Shown in pieces: positions 49,791 through 64,000 of a DNA stretch of 64,000 nucleotides. This DNA comes from Deinococcus sp. HSC-46F16 (GTDB lineage: Bacteria > Deinococcota > Deinococci > Deinococcales > Deinococcaceae). The notes beneath the pieces are model-generated. The model did no database searches, was not told where the DNA came from, and saw nothing but the letters and a program-made list of their open reading frames with translations. Where the stretch lies: positions 1 to 64,000 of the forward strand of contig NZ_JALJZW010000003.1 of the NCBI RefSeq assembly GCF_024171495.1. Reading direction: 5' to 3'. Numbering within the stretch: position 1 is the stretch's first letter; each line of letters begins with the position of its first letter. Position numbers and translations under genes: made by a program.

Positions 49791-49819
49791 TTGACGCGCA
49801 CGTACACTTTGCCTATCGT
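49791..49819 (+). promoter_or_regulatory. Promoter of the catabolic gene series
   Basis: TTGACG (49791-49796), 17 bp, TATCGT (49814-49819), about 30 bp before the ATG of the first SDR gene. It is the only strong promoter seen ahead of the following seven-gene run. Confidence 0.6.
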
Positions 49820-49850
49820 GGGGGCAACGTCACAACTGGAGGCTTCCCCG

Positions 49851-50627
<777 letters not shown>

Positions 50628-50651
50628 GAACCGTCCCCGAAAGGAGCCTCC

Positions 50652-51097
<446 letters not shown>

Positions 51098-51101
<4 letters not shown>

Positions 51102-51544
51102 CCGCGCTGGAGGGGCCGCAGGCGGTCGCCTTCGCGCAGAGCGTGCTGGACTCGCAGCCCTTCAGCGTGCTGGTCGGGGCGCGGGTCGAGCACATGGCCC
51201 CGGACGGGGTGGTCGTGCGGGTGCCCTTCCGTGCCGACCTGACCCAGCACCACGGCTTCGCGCACGGGGGCGTGCAGGCGGCGCTGGCCGACATCGCGCT
51301 CACCTTCATGGGAGCGGCGGCGCTCGGCCCCAGCGTTTTAACGTCCGAGTTCAAGATCAACTTTCTCCGGCCCGGCGTGGGCGAGGCCCTCGTCGCGCGG
51401 GGCAGCGTGGTGAGCGCGACCCGGCGGCAGGCGGTGACCCGCTGCGACATCTTCGCCGTGCAGGAAGGTCAGGAAAAGCTCGTCGCCACCGCGCTGGGTA
51501 CTATCGTCGTGGCTGATGTGGCCCCGGCGGGAGGTGGGGCGTGA
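51098..51544 (+). CDS. PaaI-family hot-dog thioesterase
   Basis: The 148-residue protein has the PaaI/YdiI signature LTQHHGFAHGGVQAALADIA, with the HGG turn and an acidic residue on the central helix, then EFKINFLRPGVGEALVARG. It would hydrolyse acyl-CoA thioesters. GTG 51098 overlaps the maoC stop (GTGA) and the SMP-30-like gene overlaps its own stop. A second copy with the same QHHG motif occurs at 52626. Confidence 0.88.
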
Positions 51545-52629
51545 GACTCCGCACCGTCCTCGGCCTGACCCTCGGCGCGGGCGTGGGCTGGCTGCTCCTC
51601 GCGCCCACGCGGGTGCGTCCGGTGGCCTGGGAGGGGCCGGGCCTGACTCCCTCGCGGACGGGCGGGCCGTATGCGGACAACGGGCGGCTGGACACGGCGG
51701 AGCGGTTCGCCCCCGTCCCCGGTCAGACCTCGCCCGAGTCGGTCGCCGTGGACGCTCAAGGCCGCCTCTACAGCGGCTTTGGGAGTGGGGCCATCGTCCG
51801 TTTTCAGCCGGACGGCACCCGGCCCGAGGTCGTGGCGAACACGGGCGGGCGCCCCCTCGGCCTGCGCTTTCACCCCGACGGCTCGCTGCTCGTCGCGGAC
51901 GCGCTGCGCGGGCTGCTGAGGGTGCGGCTGGACGGGGGAGAGGGAGAGGTGCTCGCCACCGAAGCCGAGGGGGTTCCTTTCCGTTTCACCGACGACCTCG
52001 ACGTGGACCGGGCGGGGCGCTTCGTTTACTTCACCGACGCGTCGAGCAAATACAGCTGGCCGCACGAACTCCTCGACCTGCTGGAACACGGCGGGCACGG
52101 GCGGGTGCTGCGGCACGATCTGGAGACGGGCGAGACGACCGTGCTGGCGCGGGGCCTGAACTTCCCCAACGGCGTCACGCTGGGGCCGGACGGGGCGTAT
52201 CTGCTCGTCACCGAGACGGGGGGACCCAGGGTGCACCGGCTGTGGCTGGTGGGCGACCAGGCCGGAACGCTGGAGGTCTTCGCCGATTCTCTCCCCGGCT
52301 ACCCGGACAACGTGCGCTTCGACGGCGTGGCGACCTTCTGGGTCGCCCTTCCCAGCCGCCGCTCGCCGCTGCTGGACGCCACCGCGGGTCAGCCCTGGCT
52401 GCGGCGGGTGGTGGCGCGGATCTCGGAGCGCGTGCAATTGCCCCTTCCCGAAGAGTCCATGCTCGTCGGGCTGAATCTGGAGGGCCGCCCGGTCGCCTTC
52501 GCGCAGGGGAGCGGGCCGCAAAGTTACGGCTACGTCACCCAGGTGCTGCCCCACGGCGACCACCTCATCCTGAGTTCGCTGCACGGCGACACGCTGGCCC
52601 GCGTGCCTCTCTCGCGGGTGCGGTCATGA
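51541..52629 (+). CDS. SMP-30/strictosidine-synthase-like beta-propeller protein
   Basis: The 362-residue protein has an N-terminal membrane helix (TVLGLTLGAGVGWLLLAP) and a six-bladed propeller of the strictosidine synthase/APMAP type: SPESVAVDAQGRLYSGFGSG, LGLRFHPDGSLLVADALRG, YFTDASSKYSW and LNFPNGVTLGPDGAYLLVTE. Related proteins are lactonases or arylesterases; here it may open a lactone feeding the pathway. GTG 51541 and the ATGA at its end couple it to both thioesterases. Confidence 0.86.
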   Translation: MRLRTVLGLTLGAGVGWLLLAPTRVRPVAWEGPGLTPSRTGGPYADNGRLDTAERFAPVPGQTSPESVAVDAQGRLYSGFGSGAIVRFQPDGTRPEVVANTGGRPLGLRFHPDGSLLVADALRGLLRVRLDGGEGEVLATEAEGVPFRFTDDLDVDRAGRFVYFTDASSKYSWPHELLDLLEHGGHGRVLRHDLETGETTVLARGLNFPNGVTLGPDGAYLLVTETGGPRVHRLWLVGDQAGTLEVFADSLPGYPDNVRFDGVATFWVALPSRRSPLLDATAGQPWLRRVVARISERVQLPLPEESMLVGLNLEGRPVAFAQGSGPQSYGYVTQVLPHGDHLILSSLHGDTLARVPLSRVRS

Positions 52630-53057
52630 CGGCCCCGGACCTCGCCGCCCTGCGCGAACGCCTGGAGCGGGCCGCGCAGACGAGCGGTTTTACCCGCTTC
52701 ATGGGCACCCGGCTGCGGCGGCTGGAGGGGGGCGTGGTGGAGATTGAACTCGTCCTGCGCCCGGACCTCACCCAGCACCACGGCCACGCGCACGGGGCGG
52801 TCGTCGGCTACCTCGCGGACACGGTGAGTGCCTGGGCCGCCGCCTCGGTCGCCGGGGACGTGGTGACGGCCGAGTACAAGCTCAACCTGCTGGCCCCGGC
52901 CAGGGGCGAGGTGCTGTGGGCACGCGGCGAGGTCTTGCGGGCCGGGGGCCGTCAGGTCGTCGTGCGGGCCGACGTGTACGCGCGGCAAGGTGGGGACGAT
53001 ACCCACGTCGCGGCGGCGCTGGCGACCATCGCCCCGGTCGGGAGGGGAGCGCCGTGA
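52626..53057 (+). CDS. PaaI-family hot-dog thioesterase, second copy
   Basis: The 143-residue protein carries [20 protein letters not shown] and [20 protein letters not shown], aligning with the thioesterase at 51098 but with HGA in place of HGG. ATG 52626 overlaps the propeller gene's stop, and its own stop overlaps the next gene (GTGA). Two paralogues in one operon may hydrolyse different chain lengths or work as a heteromer; that is inference. Confidence 0.87.
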   Translation: MTAPDLAALRERLERAAQTSGFTRFMGTRLRRLEGGVVEIELVLRPDLTQHHGHAHGAVVGYLADTVSAWAAASVAGDVVTAEYKLNLLAPARGEVLWARGEVLRAGGRQVVVRADVYARQGGDDTHVAAALATIAPVGRGAP

Positions 53058-53385
53058 CCACCTACCTGCTGGAGCGGGACGGCGTACTCCTCGCGCGGCT
53101 GCCGCTCCTGCACACGGATTCGTTCGCCCTTCACTGCGACTTCCAGCCCACCGAAGCCTTCGCCCCTTACCGCCCCCTCTTCGACGAGGAAGCCCGCCTG
53201 ACCGACCAGCTCGCCCACGACGCCGACCCCGCCCTGATGACCCGCGCCGAGGCGCTGCTGGACGAGATTCTCGCCCTGGGGCTGACCGTCCGGCGGGAAG
53301 GCGGCGGCCCCGCCCGCGAGGTGCTGCTGGGCATCGAGGGCGGCAGCGCCACCTTTCGCCCCCTGCACCCGGAGGAGGACCCCTT

Positions 53386-53389
<4 letters not shown>
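53054..53389 (+). CDS. Small protein of unknown function in catabolic operon
   Basis: The 111-residue product begins [19 protein letters not shown] and contains acidic central helices ([20 protein letters not shown]). No family is recognised and no signal peptide or Cys-motif is seen. GTG 53054 overlaps the thioesterase stop and its TGA overlaps the ATG of the acyl-CoA dehydrogenase, so it is certainly translated with them. It may be an accessory subunit. Confidence 0.75.
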
Positions 53390-54627
<1,238 letters not shown>

Positions 54628-54774
54628 GGAGATGAGATCACACTTGATTGTGCTGGGGCACTGCGGTTCCCCTCTGATTCCTCCCCGCTATTTCCGTACC
54701 AATTTTGCTAGGGCGGCAGATCGGCTGTTCCGGGAGAAGGACGAGCTTCTGCGCCGCCTGAGTAATGTGTAGCC

Positions 54775-55329
54775 ATGCCACTTCATGCCGAGTCCGCTTC
54801 AGCCCTTCCCGCTTTCCCTTATTACGCTGACCCTCTGGCTGATGGCTGTTTCGAGCAGCGGCCTATCGCCTGCGAGGTGTGTGGTCAGGCGCGCGAGTGG
54901 GCGTATGTCGGTGGGATGTATGGAGAGGACGACCCCGAAACTATCTGTCCATGGTGCGTGGCCGATGGTCGCGCGGCGGCTCAGTTTGAAGGCACCTTTC
55001 AGGACGTGGACTTCTCGGAGACAGCCAGCGCAGAAAGCGTGACGGCTGTTCTCCACCACACTCCACGCGTGATTCTCTGGAATCCCATCCACTGGCCGGA
55101 CCACTGCGGCGAGTGCTGCACGTACCTGGGAACCCTCACGCCCTCGGAGCAGCCGGAGATCACGTCTCACGAAAGCGTTCAGCAAGAAGCCGCTGAGATT
55201 GCTCGGTCCATGTCCCGCACTTGGACCAGTGAGGACGCGCTGAACTGTGCCGAGCAGGGCACCCTGACGCTCCACCTCTTTCAGTGCCGCACCTGTCAAA
55301 CCTACCGTCTGTCCCCAGACGGAACTTGA
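54775..55329 (+). CDS. CbrC-family (UPF0167) protein
   Basis: The 184-residue protein matches the CbrC/UPF0167 family: PYYADPLADGCFEQ, the Cys pair CEVCGQ, WAYVGGMYG, ICPWCVADGRAAAQF and a late pair FQCRTCQTYRL. The Cys pairs probably bind zinc. CbrC of E. coli is linked to colicin E2 tolerance, with unknown mechanism. ATG 54775 follows TAATGT (54763-54768) by 6 nt, so this gene has its own leaderless promoter and interrupts the catabolic run. Confidence 0.85.
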   Translation: MPLHAESASALPAFPYYADPLADGCFEQRPIACEVCGQAREWAYVGGMYGEDDPETICPWCVADGRAAAQFEGTFQDVDFSETASAESVTAVLHHTPRVILWNPIHWPDHCGECCTYLGTLTPSEQPEITSHESVQQEAAEIARSMSRTWTSEDALNCAEQGTLTLHLFQCRTCQTYRLSPDGT

Positions 55330-55342
55330 AGGAGAACCCCTC

Positions 55343-57236
<1,894 letters not shown>

Positions 57237-57240
<4 letters not shown>

Positions 57241-57992
57241 AGGAGATGTCGTACAAGGATGTTGAGGATGTGCATTGGACACTAGTAGGGTTTTTCAAAG
57301 ATGATTTGGATTCAATTGACCCTCCTGGAGTCAAAAGCTCAGACCTATTGCACTCTGCTATTTCACGTCCTTTGACGGGAATTATGAGCGGCATTGGATT
57401 TATATATAAATATACGACAATTAACCACAGAGCCGCCGCACTTCTTCACTCGCTCATAAAAAATCATGCCTTTTACAATGGCAATAAGAGAACCGCCTTA
57501 GTGTCTGCTGTTAGATACTTAGACATGAATCAAGTAGCTGTTGACGCTACAGAGGATGAGTACTTTGATCTAGTTGTGGATGTGGCTAAAAATAACTACC
57601 CTAGAGGTGTGGTTGGGAACTCTGATAGCGAAGTGGGTTATATACTTGATTGGTTTGAAAAGAGGACAAGACGCCATGAAACTGCTCTGAAAGTTATGAG
57701 CACCCAAGATTTTCTAGACAATTGTATGAAAATGGGAGCTAAGTACAGAGAATCTAAAGATGGAAGAAGCTTTGTGGTAACCTACAGAAGAAAGACAGTC
57801 ACCATAAATCGTAGGCATAGGACCCTGCAAGGCGCAGTTCAGAGAGATTTTATTAAAAAGCTGGGATTGTCAAGGGGGCAGACCGGGGTTAGGTTCGACG
57901 AGTTTCAAGATGGCATAGATCCTAACAAGAATATCATTGACAAGCTTGTGCTCGTAATGCGACGTTTGGCAGCTTACGACCGCGAACAATGA
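57237..57992 (+). CDS. Doc/Fic-family protein with HicA-like C-terminal domain
   Basis: The 251-residue protein has a Doc/Fic core (1-145) with active motif HAFYNGNKRT at 77-86, as in death-on-curing toxins that phosphorylate EF-Tu. Residues 155-212 align with HicA mRNA interferase: FLDNCMKMGAKY, GRSFVVTYRRKTVTI, RRH and a tail DFIKKLGLS that mirrors HicA's 'ILKQLGLS'. The catalytic His of HicA (G-S-x-H) is Phe179. The gene is strongly AT-rich (26/60 and 27/60 G+C in the two rows 57241-57360, against 48/60 at 58021-58080), a clear sign of transfer. No antitoxin gene adjoins it. Confidence 0.7.
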
Positions 57993-58693
57993 GCCAGCTC
58001 ATCCTCGTGCGGCACGGGCAGGCCACCCCCTTCGAGGCCGACACCGACCGCCTGTCCCCGCTGGGCGAGGCGCAGGCCCGCGCGGTGGGCGAATATCTGG
58101 CCGAGTCCGGCCTGGACCCCACCGACGTGATCTCCGGGTCCCTGGTGCGCCAGCGCGAGAGCGCTCGCCTTGCCTCGGAGGGAGCGGGGGGTGGGTGGCC
58201 CGACCCCGTCACCGACCCCCGGCTGGCCGAGTACGACGGGGACGGCCTGATCCGTACCCTCGCGCCCCTGCTGGCCGCCCGCGACCCAGGGTTTGACGCC
58301 CTGCTGCGGGCCTCCGAGACTTCTCGGCAGGGTCCCGACCGCAACCGCCACCTTCAGCGGATGCTCGAACCCCTGGCCGCCGCCTATCTGCGGGGCGAGG
58401 TCGCGCACGCGGACGTGGAGCCGTGGGCGGAGTTTCGCGCCCGCGTCCACGCCTTCCTGCGCGAGTTGCTGGCGGGACCGTCCGGGCGCACCGTGCTGGC
58501 CTTCACCTCCGGCGGCGTGATCGGGGTGACCGTCGCAGCGGTCCTCCGCGCCCCCGACGAGTCCGCCCTGACCCTGAACTGGCGCGTCCGCAACGGCAGC
58601 CTTACCCGGCTGACCTACGGCGGGGGCCGCGCCAGCCTCGATTCCTTCAATGAAACGGCCCACCTGACCGAAGCCCTCTCGTCCTGGCGCTAA
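57989..58693 (+). CDS. Histidine phosphatase family protein
   Basis: The 234-residue phosphoglycerate-mutase-like enzyme has the catalytic LVRHGQATPFE at the start, the second Arg region ISGSLVRQRESARLAS, the acid segment AEYDGDGL and the distal His replaced by a Gly-rich TSGGVIGVTVAAV, where 'S-H-G' is usual. The loss of that His may lower activity. ATG 57989 overlaps the AT-rich gene's stop by ATGA. It may remove the phosphate added by the APH-like kinase or act on CoA-derived substrates; uncertain. Confidence 0.85.
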   Translation: MSQLILVRHGQATPFEADTDRLSPLGEAQARAVGEYLAESGLDPTDVISGSLVRQRESARLASEGAGGGWPDPVTDPRLAEYDGDGLIRTLAPLLAARDPGFDALLRASETSRQGPDRNRHLQRMLEPLAAAYLRGEVAHADVEPWAEFRARVHAFLRELLAGPSGRTVLAFTSGGVIGVTVAAVLRAPDESALTLNWRVRNGSLTRLTYGGGRASLDSFNETAHLTEALSSWR

Positions 58694-58704
58694 AGGAGCC
58701 TCCC

Positions 58705-59637
58705 ATGTCCCTCGACCCCCATCTCAAGGAAGTCCTGCTGATGCTGGCCGCCGCCCCCCAGCCCACCGGCTTGGAGGAAATGCGGGCCGCCGTGGTCGCC
58801 AACGCCGCCCGGATGCCCAGGCGCCCCGTGCAGATCGCCGGAACGCGCGACCTGACGGTTCCCGGCCCTGCCTCCGACCTCCCTGCCCGGCTGTACACCC
58901 CGGAGGGCGAGGGGCCGCACCCGCTTACGGTCTACTTTCACGGCGGCGGCTTCGTCGCCTACTCCATCGAGACGCACGACAGCGTGTGCCGGGAAATCTG
59001 CGCCGTGGCGAACTCGGCCGTTTTGAGTGTCGAGTACCGCCTCGCCCCCGAGCACCGCTTTCCCGCCGGGGTGGAGGACGCCTACGCCGCGCTGACCTGG
59101 GCCGCCGCGCACGGGGAGGAGCTGGGGGCGGACACCTCCCGCCTCGCCCTGGCCGGGGACAGCGCGGGGGCGAGCCTGTGTATCGCCTGCACCCTGCTGG
59201 CGCGGGAGAACGGTGGCCCGCCCATCCGCGCCCAGTTGCTGATCTACCCGGCCGCCGATTTCGTGAACACCGACCGCTACCCCAGCCGCCGCGAGAACGC
59301 GGAGGGCTACTTCCTGACGGAAGAGCGGATGCGCTTTTTCGGGCAGATGTATCTCTCGGACGTGACCCACGGCGCCCATCCCCACGTCTCGCCCCTCCAT
59401 GCCGCCGAACTGCATGACCTCCCGCCCGCCCTGGTGATGACGGCCGAATTCGACCCGCTGCGCGACGAGGGGGCCGCGTACGCCGAGGCACTGAGGGCCG
59501 CAGGCGTCCGTGCCGAGCACCTTCCCGGCCCCGGCATGATCCACGGCTTCGTCAACATGACGGCCCTCTCGCCCGCCGCGGCCGGGCTGCTCGACCGGGC
59601 GGCGGCGTGGCTGGGGCAGGAACTTTCGGGAGCCTAA
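58705..59637 (+). CDS. Alpha/beta hydrolase, hormone-sensitive-lipase family
   Basis: The 310-residue esterase has the HSL oxyanion motif YFHGGGFVAYS, nucleophile elbow ALAGDSAGASL, Asp in TAEFDPLRDEG and His in GMIHGFVNM, the full triad. It hydrolyses short acyl esters. AAGGAG lies 7 nt before ATG. It follows the phosphatase by 11 bp and ends the run. It is convergent with the GGDEF gene with 4-nt overlap. Confidence 0.92.
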   Translation: MSLDPHLKEVLLMLAAAPQPTGLEEMRAAVVANAARMPRRPVQIAGTRDLTVPGPASDLPARLYTPEGEGPHPLTVYFHGGGFVAYSIETHDSVCREICAVANSAVLSVEYRLAPEHRFPAGVEDAYAALTWAAAHGEELGADTSRLALAGDSAGASLCIACTLLARENGGPPIRAQLLIYPAADFVNTDRYPSRRENAEGYFLTEERMRFFGQMYLSDVTHGAHPHVSPLHAAELHDLPPALVMTAEFDPLRDEGAAYAEALRAAGVRAEHLPGPGMIHGFVNMTALSPAAAGLLDRAAAWLGQELSGA

Positions 59638-60767
59638 CCCCCCACGGGCTCGGGGGGCGGGCCGCCCACGCAGACGCGGTCGCGCCCGGTCGCCTTGGCC
59701 CGGTAGAGCGCGGCGTCAGCGCGGGCCACCCAGCGGTCGAGGTCGTCGCCGGGCTCGGCCTGGGCCACCCCCAGGCTGGCCGTCACCCGGCCGACCTCGG
59801 GAAAAGGGGGGTGGCCGATTTCCCGGCGCAGACGTTCGGCCACCTGCTCGGCCCCGGCGGCGTCGGCACCCGGCAGCACGATCAGGTATTCCTCACCGCC
59901 CCAGCGCCCCACAGTATCGCTGCCGCGCAGGTGCTCGCGCAGCCGGGTGGCCGCCTGGGTCAGCACCGCGTCCCCGGCATTGTGGCCGTACCGGTCGTTG
60001 ATTCCCTTGAAGTGGTCGAGGTCCAGCAGGATCAGGCAGGCGGGCTGGCCCGAGTACGGCCCGGAGGGCTCCAGCAGCCGCTCGACGGCCGCATACAGGG
60101 CGCGGCGGTTGGGGAGCCCGGTCAGGGCGTCGGTGTTGGCCAGTGCCTCCAGCGTGAGCCGTTCCCCGCGCTCCAGCAGGAAGTGCTGGCGGTACCACGC
60201 CAGTCCGTAGAGCAGAACCAGAATGGCCCCACAGGTGAGCTGCACCCGCACGAGTTCGGGCAGGTCGCCGGGGCCGCGCCCGCGCAGAGCGAGGCCCGTC
60301 CACGGCAGCGCCACGCAGAGCGCGTAGAGCCCCAGCGACACCAGCAGCGCTCCCCGCGCACTCAGCAGCAGGTAACTCAGGATGGAGAGCGCGACCAGCA
60401 TCCAGTAAGCCGCGCTCGCCAGCCCCAGCGCGGCCGCTTCCGGCGCGATCAGGGACAGCGCCATCTGGGCACCGATCGCCAGCACGTTGGCCACGAACAC
60501 CACCCGCTCGGCCACGACCAGGGATCGCCGCCGCAGCAACCATGCGGCGGTCCACAGGCACATCAGCAGCAGCAGCGGATGCGCGTACAGGACGTAGGGG
60601 TCGTAGGGACCGCGCTGCCACGTCAGCAGCCAGACCAAGGCCAGCACGACGGCCCCCGCCCCCAGCGCAGCGAGGTAGAGGCGTCGGCGCAGCTCCTCGG
60701 ACGCAGGCCCCCCCACTCCCTCCGGCAGGGTGGGCGGCGGGAAGCGGCGGCGGTCCGTGACGGGCAT
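59634..60767 (-). CDS. Membrane-bound diguanylate cyclase (GGDEF)
   Basis: The 377-residue protein has about six hydrophobic helices (30-190), a short helical linker, and a GGDEF domain from about 205: NTDALTGLPNRRALYAAVE, DLDHFKGINDRYGHNAGD and active-site GGEEY. The inhibitory I-site RxxD is present as RGSD exactly five residues before GGEEY. It should make cyclic di-GMP. ATG 60767 has GGAGG only 3 nt upstream, with TACGCT before it, so either a short-spaced or near-leaderless start. No EAL domain is in the window. Confidence 0.9.
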   Translation of the reverse strand: MPVTDRRRFPPPTLPEGVGGPASEELRRRLYLAALGAGAVVLALVWLLTWQRGPYDPYVLYAHPLLLLMCLWTAAWLLRRRSLVVAERVVFVANVLAIGAQMALSLIAPEAAALGLASAAYWMLVALSILSYLLLSARGALLVSLGLYALCVALPWTGLALRGRGPGDLPELVRVQLTCGAILVLLYGLAWYRQHFLLERGERLTLEALANTDALTGLPNRRALYAAVERLLEPSGPYSGQPACLILLDLDHFKGINDRYGHNAGDAVLTQAATRLREHLRGSDTVGRWGGEEYLIVLPGADAAGAEQVAERLRREIGHPPFPEVGRVTASLGVAQAEPGDDLDRWVARADAALYRAKATGRDRVCVGGPPPEPVGG

Positions 60768-61112
60768 CTGCCTCCGAGCGTACCAAGCGGCCGGGGGTTC
60801 GCCCCGTTTGCCGTGTGCTCTCCGATGAGAAGCTTATTAAGGCATATTGTGGACTTTTACATAGCAGGATGAAGCTTTTCTCCAGGCTTGTTCTGGCCGC
60901 TTCTCGTGGGGGGACCCTAGAATGTGCCTGTCCCCACACGCAATTTCGCGTGCTGGCGAATGGCGGAAGCGAGAGCGACCAGAACCCTACGGGACGCTCC
61001 CCGCCAACATACGCAGGCAGGCAAAGAGTTGCCAGGGTTCCTGCGGGCTGTGCCCCGTTTCGCCGCGCACAGCCGCCTTTTCCTGATGTTCACCCTGCGG
61101 AGGGCTCTTACC
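60768..61112. other. Intergenic region with AT-rich promoter zone
   Basis: No gene is supported. Positions 60825-60885 are AT-rich and hold AAGCTT elements in partial symmetry (GAGAAGCTT 60827-60835; AAGCTTTTCTC 60872-60882), probably the control region for the divergent GGDEF and glycosyltransferase genes. TAGAAT at 60918-60923 is a possible -10. Confidence 0.4.
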
Positions 61113-62289
61113 ATGAATCTGTCCATGACCCCACTGCCCACCCGTATGGCCGCGCCCGCCCTGCTCGTCGTGGCCCACCTGCGCTGGGACTTCGTGTTTC
61201 AGCGCCCCCAGCACCTGATGACGCGGGCGGCCCGCTCGCGCCGGGTGTACTACATCGAGGAGCCGGTCTTCGGCGCCCACACCGACCACCTCGAACTGCA
61301 CGAGGACCCCAGCGGCGTCACCGTGGTCAAGCCCTACATCGAAGAGGGCCACAGCCCGGCCGAGTCGCAGGCGCGGACCGCCCGCTTGCTGTGCGGACTG
61401 GTGAAGGAGCAGGGCTTAAGCGAGTACGACCTGTGGGTCTACACGCCCTACGAGCTGCCGATCACGGCCGGACTCACCCCTCGCGTGACCGTCTATGACT
61501 GCATGGACGAGCTCGCCCAGTTCAAGGGGGCACCGCCCGAGCTGCGTGAGCGCGAAGAACAGCTTTTCGAACAGGCCGACCTCGTCTTCACGGGCGGGTA
61601 CCGCTTGTACGAGGCCAAGCGTGAGCGCCATGCCGGGGCGCACCCCTTTCCCTCCAGCGTGGAGGTCGAGCACTTCGCCCGCGCCCGCCAGACCCCGCAG
61701 GACGCCCCCGACCAGCGGGACCTGCCCCGGCCCCGGCTGGGTTTTTACGGCGTGATTGACGAGCGGTTCGACATCGAACTCATCGGGGAACTCGCCCGCC
61801 GCCGCCCGGAGTGGCAGTTCGTGCTGCTGGGGCCGGTCGTGAAGATTGACCCTGCCGACCTGCCGCGCGGCGAGAACCTGCACTACCTCGGCATGAAGAG
61901 CTACGGCGAACTGCCGACCTACCTCGCCCACTGGGACGTGGCGCTGCTGCCCTTCGCGCTGAACGAGGCGACCGAGTTCATCAGCCCGACCAAAACGCCC
62001 GAGTACCTCGCGGCGGGCGTGCCCGTCGTGTCCACGCCCATCCGCGACGTGGTGCGTCCCTACGGGGAGAAGGACCTCGTGCGAATCGCCGAAGGTGTGA
62101 ACGCCTTTGAGGCCGCTTGCGCCGAGGCCCTCGCCGAGCGCCCCACCCCCGCCGGGGAAGAGCGCCGTGCCCGCGCCGACGCGCACCTCTCGACCCTCTC
62201 GTGGGACCGCACTTGGCGCGACATGAGCGCCCTGATCGAGCGGGCGGCCGCCGAGAAGCAGGCCGACAGCGCCCTGGCCGGTGTGGCCG

Positions 62290-62297
<8 letters not shown>
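61113..62297 (+). CDS. Glycosyltransferase family 1/4-like protein next to glf
   Basis: The 394-residue protein begins with a characteristic motif LRWDFVFQRPQHLMTRAA, as in teichuronic-acid/galactofuranosyl-type transferases. It has VYDCMDELAQFKGAP, the second Rossmann half PRLGFYGVIDERFDIELIGEL and SPTKTPEYLAAGVPVVSTPI with the donor Glu. GGAGGG lies 8 nt before ATG 61113. It overlaps glf by 8 nt, so it probably uses UDP-galactofuranose or builds a Galf-containing glycan. Confidence 0.87.
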
Positions 62298-63471
<1,174 letters not shown>

Positions 63472-63496
63472 GTCCCGCCCCCACCCCCACCCTTCC

Positions 63497-63522
63497 GCCC
63501 CAGCTCCTCGCTGGGGCTTTTT
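63497..63522 (+). terminator. Rho-independent terminator after glf
   Basis: GCCCCAGC (63497-63504) pairs with GCTGGGGC (63510-63517), loop TCCTC, followed by five T. Confidence 0.85.
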
Positions 63523-63530
63523 GCTGGCCG

Positions 63531-64000
63531 TTAGAGATTCGTCCGCACGTCCCACAACTCCGGAAACAGCACGACCTCCAGTGCCCGGCGCAGGTAGCCC
63601 GCCCCGCTGGTGCCTCCGCTGCCGCGCTTGAAGCCGATGGTGCGCTCGACCGTCGTGAGGTGATTGAAGCGCCACGCCCGGAAATTGTCCTCCACATCGA
63701 GCAGCTTCTCGGCCAGCTCGTACAGGTCCCAGTAGCGCTCGGGGTCGCGGTAGACCGTCAGCCAGGCCTCCAGCACGGCGGGGTGCGCCCCGTGCGGGCG
63801 GGTCGGATCGCGCTCCAGCACCTCGGCGGGGATGGGCAAGCCACGGGCGGCGACCAGGCGCAGGGTCAGGTCGTACACGCTGGGGGCGTGCAGCGCCTCC
63901 TCCAGCGGGCCGTGCAGGTCGGGGCGGTGGGCGTGGGGTTTCAAGAGGGTGGGGTTGCGGTTGCCCAGCAGCACCTCCACCATCCGGTAGCCCGCCGACT
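63531..64000 (-). CDS. kynA: Tryptophan 2,3-dioxygenase, C-terminal part (partial)
   Basis: The leftward frame enters from the right edge; at least 155 residues are seen. It has [33 protein letters not shown], the [20 protein letters not shown] segment with the haem-ligand His, and the closing [13 protein letters not shown]. All are diagnostic of TDO, which opens the indole ring of tryptophan to N-formylkynurenine. The 5' part lies outside the window. It converges on the glf terminator. Confidence 0.92.
   Translation of the reverse strand, partial: SAGYRMVEVLLGNRNPTLLKPHAHRPDLHGPLEEALHAPSVYDLTLRLVAARGLPIPAEVLERDPTRPHGAHPAVLEAWLTVYRDPERYWDLYELAEKLLDVEDNFRAWRFNHLTTVERTIGFKRGSGGTSGAGYLRRALEVVLFPELWDVRTNL

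Overview
The window looks like a Deinococcus replicon. The DNA is very G+C rich and the genes are tightly packed with ATGA/GTGA overlaps. Many genes carry a -10 hexamer only 5-7 nt before the start codon, which suggests leaderless transcripts. There is an HU protein with the long lysine-rich N-terminal tail typical of Deinococcus, and a RepA-parA-parB locus beside an iteron array. RepA, parAB and iterons at 21.4-25.0 kb show that this is a secondary chromosome or megaplasmid around its origin. In D. radiodurans the HU gene also lies on chromosome II (recalled knowledge, not checked here). No rRNA, tRNA or CRISPR array was recognised.

Layout, left to right. 0-5.7 kb: the end of a VOC-family gene, then a tricarboxylate uptake system (tctCBA) divergent from a CitA/CitB-like two-component pair. 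5.7-9.3 kb: a debris zone holding a serine-recombinase fragment, a PemK/MazF-type toxin with a damaged-looking antitoxin, a phosphotransferase and an Excalibur-domain remnant. 9.5-13.2 kb: two small exported proteins with matching promoter regions, then an OmpR-type two-component pair. 13.3-19.7 kb: fructose PTS operon (fruB-fruK-fruA) divergent from a DeoR-family repressor. 20.0-21.4 kb: a degenerate HAD-like protein coupled to an MBL-fold hydrolase. 21.4-25.0 kb: parB, parA, repA and eight iterons. 25.0-26.6 kb: modB and modA without modC.

26.8-40.0 kb is a surface-polysaccharide locus. It has a Wzz/BY-kinase-like copolymerase coupled to a protein that reads as a helicase-dead Cas3 derivative, three GT4 glycosyltransferases, a Wzy/ligase-like protein, a Wzx-like flippase, an LCP ligase, a lipoprotein with a glycosidase-like fold and a GT2 enzyme. 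40.4-44.1 kb: a CsoR-family repressor lacking the copper-ligand His, an aldehyde dehydrogenase, HU, a cyclodeaminase-family protein and a hypothetical protein. 44.1-49.7 kb: a 1530-residue alpha-2-macroglobulin-like protein and a C39-like peptidase with TPRs.

49.8-59.6 kb is a long acyl-CoA/hydroxy-acid catabolic region: two SDRs, MaoC, two PaaI-type thioesterases, SMP-30-like, acyl-CoA dehydrogenase, APH-like kinase, histidine phosphatase and alpha/beta hydrolase. An AT-rich Doc/Fic gene with a HicA-like tail sits inside it, joined by ATGA overlaps on both sides. 59.6-64 kb: a diguanylate cyclase, a glycosyltransferase with UDP-galactopyranose mutase (glf), and the 3' part of tryptophan 2,3-dioxygenase.

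The two observations most worth following are the Cas3-derived pseudohelicase in the polysaccharide operon and the Doc-HicA-like fusion embedded in the catabolic operon.
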